A program made the position numbers and the translations under genes. The notes below the pieces were generated by a model. The model made no database searches, was not told where the DNA came from, and worked only from the letters and a program-made list of their open reading frames with translations. 64,000 bases of DNA from Pseudomonas sp. 31-12. GTDB lineage: Bacteria > Pseudomonadota > Gammaproteobacteria > Pseudomonadales > Pseudomonadaceae. Shown here piece after piece: positions 1-8,326 of this stretch. The stretch lies in contig NZ_CP029482.1 in NCBI RefSeq assembly GCF_003151075.1, positions 2,914,001 through 2,978,000 on the forward strand. Reading direction: 5' to 3'. Each line of letters starts with the position of its first letter. Position 1 is the first letter of the stretch.

Positions 1-199
1 GGGTCGGCTCCAGCACCCGACCGTTGCGCACCAGCAACGGATCGTCGAACAGATCGCGTAACTTCGCCAGCGAAGCACTGACCGCAGGCTGACCGAGGAA
101 CAGCTTCTCCCCGGCCCGGGTCAGGTTCTTCTCGAACATCAACGTTTCGAAAATCACCAGCAGGTTCATGTCCACGCGGCGCAGGTCGTTGCGGTTCAT
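1..199 (-). CDS. LysR-family transcriptional regulator (N-terminal part, cut by window edge)
   Basis: The 66 visible residues start MNRNDLRRVDMNLLVIFETL and form a classic LysR winged-helix DNA-binding domain: the recognition-helix region reads LGQPAVSASLAKLRDLFDDPLLVRNGR. The gene runs off the left edge, so the effector domain is missing and the target cannot be named. The methionine at 199 is the first in frame. The family is certain; regulon and ligand are unknown. Confidence 0.85.
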   Translation of the reverse strand, partial: MNRNDLRRVDMNLLVIFETLMFEKNLTRAGEKLFLGQPAVSASLAKLRDLFDDPLLVRNGRVLEPT

Positions 200-339
200 G
201 GAGGGGTACTCGCAGGGTTTTTGGGGTCTTTTCAGTAAAGCATCAAACCCTGTGGCGAGAGAGCGCCGGTGATGAGGGGGTTACCTGTGATGCAAGGCCC
301 ACCTGAAATGAAAGCCCTACCCGTGGCGCAGGGATTTAC

Positions 340-474
340 CTGTGGCGAGGGAGCTTGCTCCCGCTCGACTGCGCAGCAGTCGTAAACCCTGTGCATGCGG
401 TGTACCTGAATGACCGCAGTTGCAGGTTTTGGGGCCGCTTCGCGACCCAGCGGGAGCAAGCTCCCTCGCCACAG
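340..474. repeat. REPIN-like paired inverted REP (class A, GAGGGAGCTTGCTCCC type)
   Basis: Two REP palindromes in opposite orientation: TGTGGCGAGGGAGCTTGCTC on the left and its mirror ending CTCCCTCGCCACAG on the right, about 100 bp apart. The inner spacer holds the CGACTGCGCAGCAGTCG hairpin that recurs in other copies in this window. It lies between the LysR gene and the DUF6124-type gene. Confidence 0.9.
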
Positions 475-484
475 AAAGCGGCGC

Positions 485-844
485 TTATTTGGGCAGATCA
501 ATCTTGTCCAACACCCGGTTCGCGGTGATCTCCGCCACCATGATGCTGTTGGAGATACCCAGCAGGGCGTAGCGCGACTCTCCCTCCAGGTGATCCACCA
601 ACTGATGGACCATCACGTCGACCGAGGCGAGTATTTCGACCAGATAGACCGCCAGGGTTTCGGCCGTGGCCTCGGGGTCTACGGAGAACAGGGTGCTGCG
701 GGTTCGCGGGGTGGCTTTGATGTCGGCGTTCGATGGGAAGTGGAAGTCGAGGGCTCGCTCGGCGGCCTCGTTGAGTTTTTTTGAATCGGGTTCATACGGG
801 GATGCCGGATCGGCGTCCGGTGGGTTGGGCGTTACTTTGAACAT
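485..844 (-). CDS. DUF6124-type small protein
   Basis: 119 residues, starting MFKVTPNPPDADPASPYEPD. The N-terminal third is proline-rich and polar. The remainder is predicted helical (LNEAAERALDFHF, then TAETLAVYLVEILASVDVMVHQLVDHLEGESRYALLGISNSI). I recognise the family as one of many near-identical Pseudomonas proteins annotated DUF6124/DUF3077-like; no biochemical function is known to me. There is no signal peptide or membrane segment. AAGGGAAGC just upstream of the start acts as ribosome binding site. The long leader (845-1060) is itself unusual and is listed separately. Confidence 0.8.
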   Translation of the reverse strand: MFKVTPNPPDADPASPYEPDSKKLNEAAERALDFHFPSNADIKATPRTRSTLFSVDPEATAETLAVYLVEILASVDVMVHQLVDHLEGESRYALLGISNSIMVAEITANRVLDKIDLPK

Positions 845-1060
845 AGATGCTTCCCTTTTGTAGTAGGGGCCGCAACCATCTCGCGACTAAACGAGGGGGT
901 GGCAGCCGTGCGCAAGTTAGTCGACCGGCAAGGAAAAGCAAAAATCCGGCGCGTCCGAAGACGCCTTGCGCACAGCTGCCATAAAGTACAGGCGAATACC
1001 TGACTGACAATGCTCATGCGACCGCTTTAACTTAGCCGGGCGACTAAACCCGATCACTGA
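845..1060 (-). promoter_or_regulatory. Structured leader upstream of the DUF6124-type gene
   Basis: On the minus strand this leader contains an inverted repeat (GGCAGCCGTGCGCAAG at 901-916 against CTTGCGCACAGCTGCC at 965-980) and a direct repeat of GCGACTAAAC near 882 and 1041. Two short ORFs run through it in other frames, but their composition looks like leader rather than protein. I recall near-identical leaders before paralogous genes in other Pseudomonas; that is memory, not a search. Confidence 0.5.
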
Positions 1061-1307
1061 TGGGCAGTGACGGGAATCAAGTTACCGAGCAGCCCCAAGG
1101 CGCACAAGCCGGCGGATTCTGGCGCAGCCGTAGGCAACGGCGCAAGGTTTTGTAGCTTTCAGGAAGTATCTTTGAGGGCGTTTAAACAAGCGCTGTTTCG
1201 GTGTTAAACAGGCGAGCGCGACAGGACCTATTCATCCACCCATCATCCCCTCGCCACAGGGGTTTTGTGAACTCCAGACATTGAGGTTTTGCAGGCCAAA
1301 AGGTTTT
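1061..1307. other. Intergenic region, no gene seen
   Basis: About 250 bp without a plausible reading frame. It contains a GC-rich patch around 1120-1150 (GGCGCAGCCGTAGGCAACGGCGC) that could fold, and a more AT-rich part around 1180-1210 that could hold the promoter for the leader on the minus strand. Nothing more specific can be supported. Confidence 0.4.
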
Positions 1308-1335
1308 TGATCGCTCCCACGCGTGGGAACGATCA
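1308..1335. terminator. Palindromic hairpin at the end of the LysR gene
   Basis: TGATCGCTCCCACG followed by CGTGGGAACGATCA, a 28-bp near-perfect palindrome that includes the stop codon of the LysR gene. It resembles a common Pseudomonas intergenic palindrome (GTTCCCACGCGTGGGAAC) and may serve as a terminator for the minus-strand gene. Confidence 0.55.
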
Positions 1336-2229
1336 ATGCGGGCCCGGCTCGGTCAGCACCTTCCTGAACGTCTCCACCAACGGCCGCAAATTGATCCGGT
1401 GCCACGCTGCCCACAAGGGCGTGGTAAACGAAATCCACGGCACTTCCCGCAACACCACGCCCGGCGGTGCGTTGCGGCTCAAGCCTTTCTGAATCATCGC
1501 AATCCCCAGCCCCGACGCCACCAGCCCCAACGCGGTGAAAGGCTCGGTGGCTTCCATGCGAATGTCCGGGGTGAAACCGGCGCGGATGCAGGCGCTGACG
1601 AAGTCTTCGCGGCTGGCGCAATTCTGGCGGTGTTGCACGCCGATCCATTCCTGATCGGCCAGGTCCGCCGGGGTCAGCGTGGCCTGCAGGGCCAGGGGAT
1701 GGTGTTCGGGCAGGGCCAGCAGCATCGGGTCGTCCAGCACTTGAAAACCCAGCAGGTCCGGGTCATCGGCGACGGGCGGTTCACTGACCAGCGCGATATC
1801 CAGACTACGCTGGCGCAGGCCTTCGAGTTGTTCGGCGGAGCTCAGGTTGTACAGCGCAACGTGCACGCTCGGTCGGTCGACGCGCAGCACCCGCAAGGCA
1901 TTGGGCAACACGCCGGCGTGCATGGCATTCTCGATGTAGCCGATGCACAAGCCGCCTTCTTCGCCGCGACCGAGGCGTTTGCCCAGGGATTCGAGGCGGC
2001 TGGCGTGGGTCAGCAGGGCGCGGGTTTCGGCGAGGAAGGTCTGGCCGTCGCGGGTCAGGCGGATGCGCTGTTGGCTGCGCTCGAACAGGGTCAGGCCCAG
2101 GCGTTCTTCGAGCTGGGCGATCTGCCGGCTCAGGGGCGACTGGGAAATGTGCAAACGTTCGGCGGCGCGACCGACGTGTTCTTCTTCGGCGACGACGACG
2201 AAGTAGCGCAATTGGCGAATGTCGATCAT
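1333..2229 (-). CDS. LysR-family transcriptional regulator
   Basis: 298 residues from MIDIRQLRYFVVVAEEEHVG; an upstream in-frame start would add 20 residues unlike any LysR N-terminus. The winged helix (1-60) carries RLHISQSPLSRQIAQLEERL; a periplasmic-binding-like effector domain follows (about 90-290). It is divergent from the aldo-keto reductase / SDR / SRPBCC operon across a 117-bp gap, the usual arrangement for a LysR regulator of the adjacent operon. The inducer is not evident from sequence. Confidence 0.9.
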   Translation of the reverse strand: MIDIRQLRYFVVVAEEEHVGRAAERLHISQSPLSRQIAQLEERLGLTLFERSQQRIRLTRDGQTFLAETRALLTHASRLESLGKRLGRGEEGGLCIGYIENAMHAGVLPNALRVLRVDRPSVHVALYNLSSAEQLEGLRQRSLDIALVSEPPVADDPDLLGFQVLDDPMLLALPEHHPLALQATLTPADLADQEWIGVQHRQNCASREDFVSACIRAGFTPDIRMEATEPFTALGLVASGLGIAMIQKGLSRNAPPGVVLREVPWISFTTPLWAAWHRINLRPLVETFRKVLTEPGPH

Positions 2230-2346
2230 GTCAGACCTATCAGGACTTAAGTGCTGCGCATTATGTCTTGGACGGTCCGACCATCGCAATCTAGGATCTG
2301 CTCAACGGTCAGGCAACTGACCACTGAAACTGACGAGGATTGAATC

Positions 2347-3354
2347 ATGAGCTTGAAAGACAAACTGCCCGGCACGCTGGGTTTCGGTACCGCTCCACTG
2401 GGCAACATGTTCCGCGCGATTCCTGAAGACGAGGCGCAGGCCACCGTTCACGCAGCCTGGGACGCTGGCGTCCGTTACTTCGACACCGCGCCGTTCTACG
2501 GCTCGGGCCTGTCGGAGATTCGCCTGGGCACCGCACTGGCCCAATACAACCGCGACGACTACGTGCTGAGCAGCAAAGTTGGCCGGGTCATCCTGGATGA
2601 AGTCGAAGACGCTGCCGCCCGCGACCTGGGTGAAAAGAGCGGGGTGTTCGAACACGGCCGCCCGAACAAGATCGTCAACGACTACAGCGCCGACGCAACG
2701 ATGCGCTCGATCGAAGACAGCCTCAAGCGCCTGCAAACCGATCGCCTCGACATCGTCTGGGTGCATGACATCGCTCAGGACTTCTACGGCGATCAATGGC
2801 TGGAATACTTCAATCAGGCCCGTACCGGCGCGTTCAAAGTGCTGACCCGTTTGCGCGAAGAAGGCGTGATCAAGGGCTGGGGCCTGGGCGTGAACAAGGT
2901 CGAACCTTGTGAACTGACCCTTGATCTGACCGAAGCCCAGCCGGACGGTTTTCTGCTGGCGGGTCGCTACACTCTTCTCGACCACGACCGGGCCTTGCAA
3001 CGTCTGATGGACGCAGCCCTGGCGCAGAACGTCGAGATCGTGGTCGGCGGTCCTTACAGCTCGGGCATTCTGGCCGGCGGTACGCACTTCGAATACCAGA
3101 AAGCCAGCCCGGCCATCGTCAACAAAGTCGAGCAGATCAAACGCATCGCGGCTGCCCACGGTGTCGACATCAAGGCTGCAGCCTTGCAGTTCTCGCTGGC
3201 CAACCCGGCCGTGGCGGCGGTGATTCCGGGCTCAAGCCGTCCGGACCGGATTGCTGAAGATGTTGCGGCACTGTCGGCCGTGATCCCCGCTGCATTCTGG
3301 CAGGCGATGCGTGACGCGAAACTGGTGAGCGAACGCGCTCCATTGCCAATCTGA
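2347..3354 (+). CDS. Aldo/keto reductase (D-threo-aldose 1-dehydrogenase / pyridoxal dehydrogenase type)
   Basis: 335 residues, TIM-barrel AKR. The catalytic tetrad is visible: Asp and Tyr in YFDTAPFYGSG, Lys in LSSKVGR, His in WVHDI. The C-terminal NAD(P)-binding signature is VIPGSSRPDRI. It resembles the subfamily oxidising L-fucose/D-threo-aldoses or pyridoxal. It is first of three genes, followed after 11 bp by an SDR and then an SRPBCC protein, under the divergent LysR. A soluble oxidoreductase acting on a small sugar-like or aldehyde substrate is inferred; the actual substrate is not determined by sequence. Confidence 0.9.
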   Translation: MSLKDKLPGTLGFGTAPLGNMFRAIPEDEAQATVHAAWDAGVRYFDTAPFYGSGLSEIRLGTALAQYNRDDYVLSSKVGRVILDEVEDAAARDLGEKSGVFEHGRPNKIVNDYSADATMRSIEDSLKRLQTDRLDIVWVHDIAQDFYGDQWLEYFNQARTGAFKVLTRLREEGVIKGWGLGVNKVEPCELTLDLTEAQPDGFLLAGRYTLLDHDRALQRLMDAALAQNVEIVVGGPYSSGILAGGTHFEYQKASPAIVNKVEQIKRIAAAHGVDIKAAALQFSLANPAVAAVIPGSSRPDRIAEDVAALSAVIPAAFWQAMRDAKLVSERAPLPI

Positions 3355-3365
3355 GGAGTTTGAGC

Positions 3366-4163
3366 ATGAAGATCGATCTGACTGGAAAACTCGCCATTGT
3401 CAGCGGCAGCACTGCCGGCATTGGCTTGGGCATCAGCAAGGCGCTGGCCGAATCCGGCGCCACGGTGGTGGTGATCGGCCGCGAGACGGCCAAGGTCGAA
3501 CAGGCGCTGGCGAGCATTCGCCAGAGCGTGCCGGGCGCGCAATTGCGCGGCCTGACCGCCGACCTCGGCACGGCCGAAGGGGCTGAGCAACTGTTCGCCG
3601 CCGAACCGCGCGCGGACATCCTGGTGAACAACCTCGGGATCTTCAACGAGGTGGATTTCTTCGACACGCCGGACAGCGAATGGACGCGTTTCTATGAGGT
3701 CAACGTGATCTCCGGCGTGCGCCTGTCCCGGCATTACGTGCCGGACATGGTCAAGCAGGGCTGGGGCCGGGTGATCTTCTTGTCCTCGGAATCCGGTATC
3801 GCGATCCCGGCCGACATGCTCAATTACGGTGTGACCAAAAGCGCCAACCTTGCGGTGTCCCATGGCTTGGCCAAACGGCTGGCGGGCACTGGCGTGACGG
3901 TCAATGCGATCCTGCCGGGCCCGACGTTGACCGATGGCCTGGAGCAAATGCTCAAGGACGCCACCGCCGAATCGGGGCGCAGTGTCCGGGAAGAGGCCGA
4001 CGCATTTGTACGCAAGGCGCGGCCGACCTCGATCATCCAGCGCGTGGCGGATGTCGAGGAAGTCGCCAACCTGGTGGCCTACATCGCTTCGCCGTTGTCC
4101 TCGGCCACGACGGGCGCGGCATTGCGGGTCGACGGCGGTGTCGTCGACAGCATGGCGATCTGA
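3366..4163 (+). CDS. Short-chain dehydrogenase/reductase
   Basis: 265 residues from the ATG at 3366, seven bases after GAGGAG; an earlier in-frame TTG sits directly on the ribosome binding site and is rejected. Classical SDR features: nucleotide-binding SGSTAGIGLG (about 14-23), NNLG, catalytic Ser in FLSSESG, and the YGVTK pair (YxxxK), with the NAILPGPTLTDG loop and C-terminal VDGGVVDS. Likely an NAD(P)-dependent soluble alcohol dehydrogenase or ketoreductase working with the preceding AKR. Substrate unknown. Confidence 0.92.
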   Translation: MKIDLTGKLAIVSGSTAGIGLGISKALAESGATVVVIGRETAKVEQALASIRQSVPGAQLRGLTADLGTAEGAEQLFAAEPRADILVNNLGIFNEVDFFDTPDSEWTRFYEVNVISGVRLSRHYVPDMVKQGWGRVIFLSSESGIAIPADMLNYGVTKSANLAVSHGLAKRLAGTGVTVNAILPGPTLTDGLEQMLKDATAESGRSVREEADAFVRKARPTSIIQRVADVEEVANLVAYIASPLSSATTGAALRVDGGVVDSMAI

Positions 4164-4190
4164 ATTTTATTGATTGAGAGAGAGCATTAC

Positions 4191-4601
4191 ATGGCAAAGG
4201 CATCAGCGTTTATTGATATTCCGGCTTCGGCCGATGCGGTGTGGCAATTGATTGGCGGCTTCGACACGCTGCCGGACTGGCTGCCGTTTATTCCGAAAAG
4301 CGAACTGAGTGAAGGCGGGCGAGTGCGCAGTCTGCAAACGTCCGACGGCGCGGTGGTGGTTGAGCGGTTGGAGACGTTTGATAACGCTGGGAAGACGTAC
4401 AGCTACTCGATTTTGCAGGCACCGTTTCCGGCGACTGAGTACCTGGCGACGATCAAGGTAGAGGCTCAAGGGCAGGGGGCTCGGGTGACGTGGTCGGGTC
4501 GGTTCACGCCCGTCGGTGTCAGTGAGGCCGAAGTTGAGGCGTTGTTTGCCGGGATCTATCAGGGCGGGCTAGAAGCCCTGCGGGCCAATTACCCAACCTG
4601 A
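4191..4601 (+). CDS. SRPBCC-family (polyketide cyclase/START-like) protein
   Basis: 136 residues from MAKASAFIDIPASADAVWQL; GAGAGAG lies upstream of this ATG, and the upstream TTG is rejected. The helix-grip fold is recognisable: an N-terminal beta strand followed by the amphipathic VWQLIGGFDTLPDWLPFI segment, central beta strands, and a long C-terminal helix (VEALFAGIYQGGLEALRANY). Such proteins bind small hydrophobic ligands or act as cyclases/hydrolases. It is the last gene of the AKR-SDR unit and is followed by a REP palindrome pair. Confidence 0.85.
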   Translation: MAKASAFIDIPASADAVWQLIGGFDTLPDWLPFIPKSELSEGGRVRSLQTSDGAVVVERLETFDNAGKTYSYSILQAPFPATEYLATIKVEAQGQGARVTWSGRFTPVGVSEAEVEALFAGIYQGGLEALRANYPT

Positions 4602-4617
4602 TAAACGCAGTAGATCC

Positions 4618-4712
4618 CCTGTGGGAGCGAGCCTGCTCGCGATTGCGTCTTCAGCTTCAACAAAGATGTTGACTGATCGACCGCTATCGCGAGCAGGCTC
4701 GCTCCCACAGGG
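4618..4712. repeat. REPIN-like paired inverted REP (class B, GGGAGCGAGCCTGCTCGC type)
   Basis: CTGTGGGAGCGAGCCTGCTC on the left and its mirror (GAGCAGGCTCGCTCCCACAG) on the right, about 50 bp apart. It sits between two converging transcription units, so it can act as a 3' stabiliser/terminator for both. Confidence 0.9.
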
Positions 4713-4738
4713 GGGATGTGTCAGTTTGGGAAATCGGG

Positions 4739-6133
4739 TCAGGTCTGGGAAATCAGATCCTGTCCGCAATCGAGCACCAACCGCGCCCCACCAAGCTCAC
4801 TGCTGCCCACTTCAAGCGCAAACCCATGCAGGCTGACAATCGCCGCAACGATCGACAGCCCCAACCCGAACCCGCTTTTCTGATTCCCGCCCTCGGCACG
4901 ATAAAAACGCTGGAACACCGCTTCACGTTCGCTTTCCGCAATGCCGGGCCCTGAATCGAGCACCTCGATTCGCGTGCGCCCACCTTCATTGACCCCGCGC
5001 AAAATCACCTCGCCACCGGGCGGTGTGAATTTGATCGAGTTGCTCAACAGGTTCGCCACCGCTTCAAACAACAGCGCCCGATCACCGTTCAACATCGGCA
5101 GCGATGCCGGCAGTTGCAGCTTGAACACCAGTTCGCCTTCCTCCGCCAGCGGCAGGTAAAAGTCATGCAGTTCCTGCAACAACGGCACGGGGTCCAACTG
5201 GACAAAACCGGATCGGCGCTGGCGATCCTCCAGTTCGGAAATCCGCAGCAACCCGCGAAACCGTGCCATCAGCGTATCCGCTTCACCGAGGACGGAATCG
5301 AGCTGCACGGCCAGGGGCGAGCCGTCATCCGCCTGCTGTTGGATCCGGTACAACTGCGCCCGCAAGCGGGTCAGCGGTGTGCGCAGGTCGTGGGCGATGT
5401 TGTCGCACACACCCTTGACCTCGTTCATCAGGCGTTCGATGCGTTCGAGCATGGCGTTGACGATGGCGGCGAGCATGTCCAGCTCATCGCGGCGGTTGGA
5501 CAGCGGCAAGCGCCGGGTCAGGTCGCCGGCGACGATGGCCTCGGCGCTGGCCTGGATCGCCCGAATCCGCCGCAGCGGACGCCGCCGCAACAGATGCCAA
5601 CCGGCGATGCCGGGCAGGATGGTCAGCGTCACCCCCCAGAGCAGCGCGTGCAGAATGATCCGGGTCACGGCAAACAGCGAACCGTTATCGCGCACCAGCA
5701 CCAGCCAGCGACCGTCCTTGGTCTGGGTCGCGACCGCGTCGCAACTGTCGGTGGGCAGGCTGGGGTCGTCAGACTCTGCGCAGTCGCCGAGCATGTGAAT
5801 CTTGCCGTCCAGCGGCAGGCCTTCGGGCATGTGCCGCAGCGCGCCGCTGAGGTAGCGGTGCTGCGAATCGAACAGGCCGTAGGCGTCGATGCCGCGAATG
5901 TCAAAGGTCATGCTGACGGCGAGGGCGTCGGCCAATTGCTCGCCCTTAAAGTGCGAAAACAGATGCTGGCGTTGCATCAGCGAGTGCTTGGCCAGGTTGT
6001 CCAGGTACGCGGACACTTCGTAGTACATGACCCCCATCAGAATTCCGCTCCAGATCACGAACAGCGAACTGTAGAGCGCGAGCAAGCGGCTGCTGGAAGA
6101 GCGCCAGCCGTTAGAGGGGTTCAGCAATGACAT
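4739..6133 (-). CDS. Sensor histidine kinase (inner membrane)
   Basis: 464 residues. Transmembrane segment 1 is about 17-38 (LLALYSSLFVIWSGILMGVMYY). A periplasmic sensor domain follows (40-155), containing two cysteines in GDCAESDDPSLPTDSCDA that may pair. Transmembrane segment 2 is about 157-178, then HAMP (LRRIRAIQASAEAIVAGDL). The H-box DNIAHDLRTPLTRL carries the phosphorylated His, and the ATPase domain has NLLSNSIKFT, DSGPGI and GFGLGLSI. It overlaps the upstream response regulator by 23 bp. Signal unknown; the cysteine-containing loop suggests an envelope or redox cue, which is inference. Confidence 0.93.
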   Translation of the reverse strand: MSLLNPSNGWRSSSSRLLALYSSLFVIWSGILMGVMYYEVSAYLDNLAKHSLMQRQHLFSHFKGEQLADALAVSMTFDIRGIDAYGLFDSQHRYLSGALRHMPEGLPLDGKIHMLGDCAESDDPSLPTDSCDAVATQTKDGRWLVLVRDNGSLFAVTRIILHALLWGVTLTILPGIAGWHLLRRRPLRRIRAIQASAEAIVAGDLTRRLPLSNRRDELDMLAAIVNAMLERIERLMNEVKGVCDNIAHDLRTPLTRLRAQLYRIQQQADDGSPLAVQLDSVLGEADTLMARFRGLLRISELEDRQRRSGFVQLDPVPLLQELHDFYLPLAEEGELVFKLQLPASLPMLNGDRALLFEAVANLLSNSIKFTPPGGEVILRGVNEGGRTRIEVLDSGPGIAESEREAVFQRFYRAEGGNQKSGFGLGLSIVAAIVSLHGFALEVGSSELGGARLVLDCGQDLISQT

Positions 6134-6794
6134 AACCCGAGCCTCGCACGGTCCGAATCAGTGGGACTTTGCCAGGCGGATCGATCTTCTTGCGCAGCCG
6201 GCCAATGTGCACGTCGATCAGGTTGGTGCCCGGGTCGAAGTGATAACCCCAGACCTCTTCGAAGATCATCATCCGCGAGAGGATTTGCCCGGTGTTGCGC
6301 ATCAGGAATTCCAGCAACTTGTACTCGGTGGGCAGCAGCGTCAGCAACTGATCGTCGCGACTGGCTTCATGGCTGATCAGGTTCAACTCCAGATCGGCGA
6401 CCCGCAGCGTGGTCGCCTGGGCGGTCACGGTGTTCTGGCGACGAAGCAGCACTTCAACCCGGGCGGCCATTTCATCGGTGGCAAACGGCTTGGTCAAGTA
6501 ATCGTCACCACCGGCCCGCAAGCCGCGCACCCGCTCATCGACGTCGGAGAGGGCGCTGATCATCAGGATCGGCGTGGCCACGCCCATGGTCCGCAGCGTG
6601 GTGACGATGGCCAGGCCATCGAGCTCCGGCAGCATGCGGTCGAGGGTGATCAGGTCGTAGTTGCCGCTGACCGCACGCTCCAGGCCTTCGCGGCCATTGT
6701 CGACCCAATCGACGTCGAGGCCATGGCTACTGAGTTCGGCGACGATTTCCCGGGCGGTCACGGCGTCGTCTTCGATGGTCAAGATGCGGGTCAT
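6111..6794 (-). CDS. OmpR-family response regulator
   Basis: 227 residues: receiver domain (1-115, acidic EDD near residue 9, phosphoacceptor Asp in LITLDRMLPELDG, Lys in YLTKPF) and C-terminal winged helix (about 130-225) with TPTEYKLLEFLM-like spacing and the RLRKKIDPPG..IRTVRGSGYVI signature. It is transcribed first and overlaps the kinase gene, so the two form one operon. Target genes cannot be named; the flanking genes offer no strong hint. Confidence 0.93.
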   Translation of the reverse strand: MTRILTIEDDAVTAREIVAELSSHGLDVDWVDNGREGLERAVSGNYDLITLDRMLPELDGLAIVTTLRTMGVATPILMISALSDVDERVRGLRAGGDDYLTKPFATDEMAARVEVLLRRQNTVTAQATTLRVADLELNLISHEASRDDQLLTLLPTEYKLLEFLMRNTGQILSRMMIFEEVWGYHFDPGTNLIDVHIGRLRKKIDPPGKVPLIRTVRGSGYVIAEPL

Positions 6795-6897
6795 AGGGCT
6801 GGCCTGATAGTCAGTTCATGGCAGAGTGTGGGGGCATTTTGCCAATAAATGCTTGCGGACTTTCTAAATAAAACTTCACGTGAAGGAAAGACAAGAA

Positions 6898-6980
6898 CTC
6901 GCAGCCTCGTTTCACTCGACAGCGGCTACAGAGTAATGCGTATTCCCTGTAGCAGCTGTCGAGTGAAACGAGGCTGCGAG
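6898..6980. repeat. Long inverted repeat (CTCGCAGCCTCGTTTCACTCG family)
   Basis: Arms of about 35 bp (from CTCGCAGCCTCGTTTCACTC to its mirror ending CGAGGCTGCGAG) around a short AT-rich spacer. It belongs to a different sequence family from the REPs elsewhere in the window; similar elements are common between Pseudomonas genes. It lies in the promoter region between the divergent response regulator and membrane-protein genes. Confidence 0.85.
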
Positions 6981-7171
6981 CTTTGGATCGTCCAATGCAT
7001 AAAACCCGCTGCGATTGCCGCTTCCTTGCAATTTGCATGGATTTCGGAAGTTCAAAATTTATAAGTAGTTGAAATAAATCGTTTTATTGAAAGTTGGCGA
7101 CTGGCACGGTGACTGCAATTACTCATTCGAAGAGTTGTAACACCATCTTTCCTGCCTGGAGCGATACAACA

Positions 7172-8113
7172 ATGAATAGATCCTCTGATGGTTTCTATCC
7201 TGCCGCAGAAGAATCAAGCACGCTCTCGGGTGTGTCCTGGGGAGCGATCTTCGCCGGTGCCGCTGCGGCAGCTGCGTTATCGCTGATTCTGGTACTGCTG
7301 GGTTTTGGTCTTGGATTCTCGGCCGTTTCGCCTTGGGCTAACGAAGGTGTGAGTGCCAAGGGCCTGGGGATTTCAACGATTATCTGGCTGGCCGTTACAC
7401 AGATCGTCGCGTCCGGGCTCGGTGGTTACATCGCCGGTCGCCTGCGGGTCAAATGGGCCAACATGCACGGTGATGAAGTCTATTTCCGTGACACGGCTCA
7501 TGGCTTCCTGGCTTGGTGCGTTGCAACGCTGGTGACCGCGACGCTGGTCGTCGGTTCGGTCAGCAGCATCGTCAGCGGTGGTGTGCAAGCCGGGGCGAGT
7601 GTGGTCGGTGGCGCTGCCGGTGTTGCGACTCAAGCCGCGGGCACTGCGGCGGGCAATACCGACAGCGACCAGTATGGTTACTTCGTTGACAGCCTGTTCC
7701 GCGATGATCGTCCGGCTGCCGTCAGTGATGACGCTGCCCGTAGCACTGTGACGCGCATCTTCGTCCGCTCCCTGAGCAATGATGGTCAGCTGTCTGCCGA
7801 AGACCGCACTTACCTGGCCCAGCTGGTCGCCCAGCGCACCAACCTGACCCAAGCCGATGCCGAACGCCGTGTCGATGAAGTCTATGCCCGCACCCAAAAA
7901 GCCGTGGCCGACGCCAAACTGGCTGCACAACAAGCGGCTGACACTGCTGCCAAAGTCGCTGCCTGGACGTCGCTGTGGATGTTCATTGCGCTGCTGATCG
8001 GTGCGTTTTTCGCCAGCCTCGCCGCTACCTTCGGCGGTCGTCGTCGGGATGCCGTGGAGTATGTGGAAACTGACGCTTATGTGACCACCACTTCCGTGCC
8101 ACCTGTTCGCTAA
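7172..8113 (+). CDS. Multi-pass membrane protein, function unknown
   Basis: 313 residues from MNRSSDGFYPAAEES; TGGAG lies upstream, and a farther upstream start would add 26 atypical residues. Four membrane segments are visible: about 25-50 (AIFAGAAAAAALSLILVLLGFGLGF), 65-90, 115-140 and near the C-terminus (WMFIALLIGAFFASLAATFGG). Between the third and fourth is a soluble part with LSAEDRTYLAQLVAQRTNLTQADAERRVDEVYART, resembling a helical hairpin repeat. I recognise it as a conserved Pseudomonas membrane protein, sometimes labelled PhnA-like, without known activity. The 24-residue peptide follows 15 bp downstream. Confidence 0.8.
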   Translation: MNRSSDGFYPAAEESSTLSGVSWGAIFAGAAAAAALSLILVLLGFGLGFSAVSPWANEGVSAKGLGISTIIWLAVTQIVASGLGGYIAGRLRVKWANMHGDEVYFRDTAHGFLAWCVATLVTATLVVGSVSSIVSGGVQAGASVVGGAAGVATQAAGTAAGNTDSDQYGYFVDSLFRDDRPAAVSDDAARSTVTRIFVRSLSNDGQLSAEDRTYLAQLVAQRTNLTQADAERRVDEVYARTQKAVADAKLAAQQAADTAAKVAAWTSLWMFIALLIGAFFASLAATFGGRRRDAVEYVETDAYVTTTSVPPVR

Positions 8114-8128
8114 CCCAGGAGAATTACC

Positions 8129-8203
8129 ATGCGCTCATTACTGCTGTTCTTTCTTGGCGTGCCAATCCCGATCATCATCCTGATCGCCCTGTTCATGCAT
8201 TGA
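8129..8203 (+). CDS. 24-residue hydrophobic membrane peptide
   Basis: MRSLLLFFLGVPIPIIILIA then LFMH and a stop. An AGGAGA ribosome binding site is placed correctly before the ATG. The whole peptide is one membrane segment with a central Pro-Ile-Pro. It is translationally spaced 15 bp after the membrane-protein gene and is followed by a strong terminator, so the pair is one operon. I believe this peptide is conserved among pseudomonads. Confidence 0.75.
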   Translation: MRSLLLFFLGVPIPIIILIALFMH

Positions 8204-8224
8204 TCTTCTGAGGCTCATGCCTCT

Positions 8225-8262
8225 GCCGCTTCCGCCTCGGGTGGAAGCGGCGTTTTGCTTTC
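8225..8262 (+). terminator. Rho-independent terminator
   Basis: GCCGCTTCC (8225-8233) pairs with GGAAGCGGC (8243-8251), followed by GTTTTGCTTTCT. It ends the membrane-protein / 24-residue peptide operon. Confidence 0.85.
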
Positions 8263-8326
8263 TGGCGTCCAATAAAGCGAAGATGCGCCCCTTAGTTTGC
8301 ATTGACTCAAGAAGGGGAGAAGTACA

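Noticed and set aside
792..1017. Two short minus-strand ORFs overlapping the DUF6124 leader
   Set aside because: They lie in the conserved leader, in two different frames, with arginine/cysteine-rich composition and no good ribosome binding site. The leader structure explains the conservation better.
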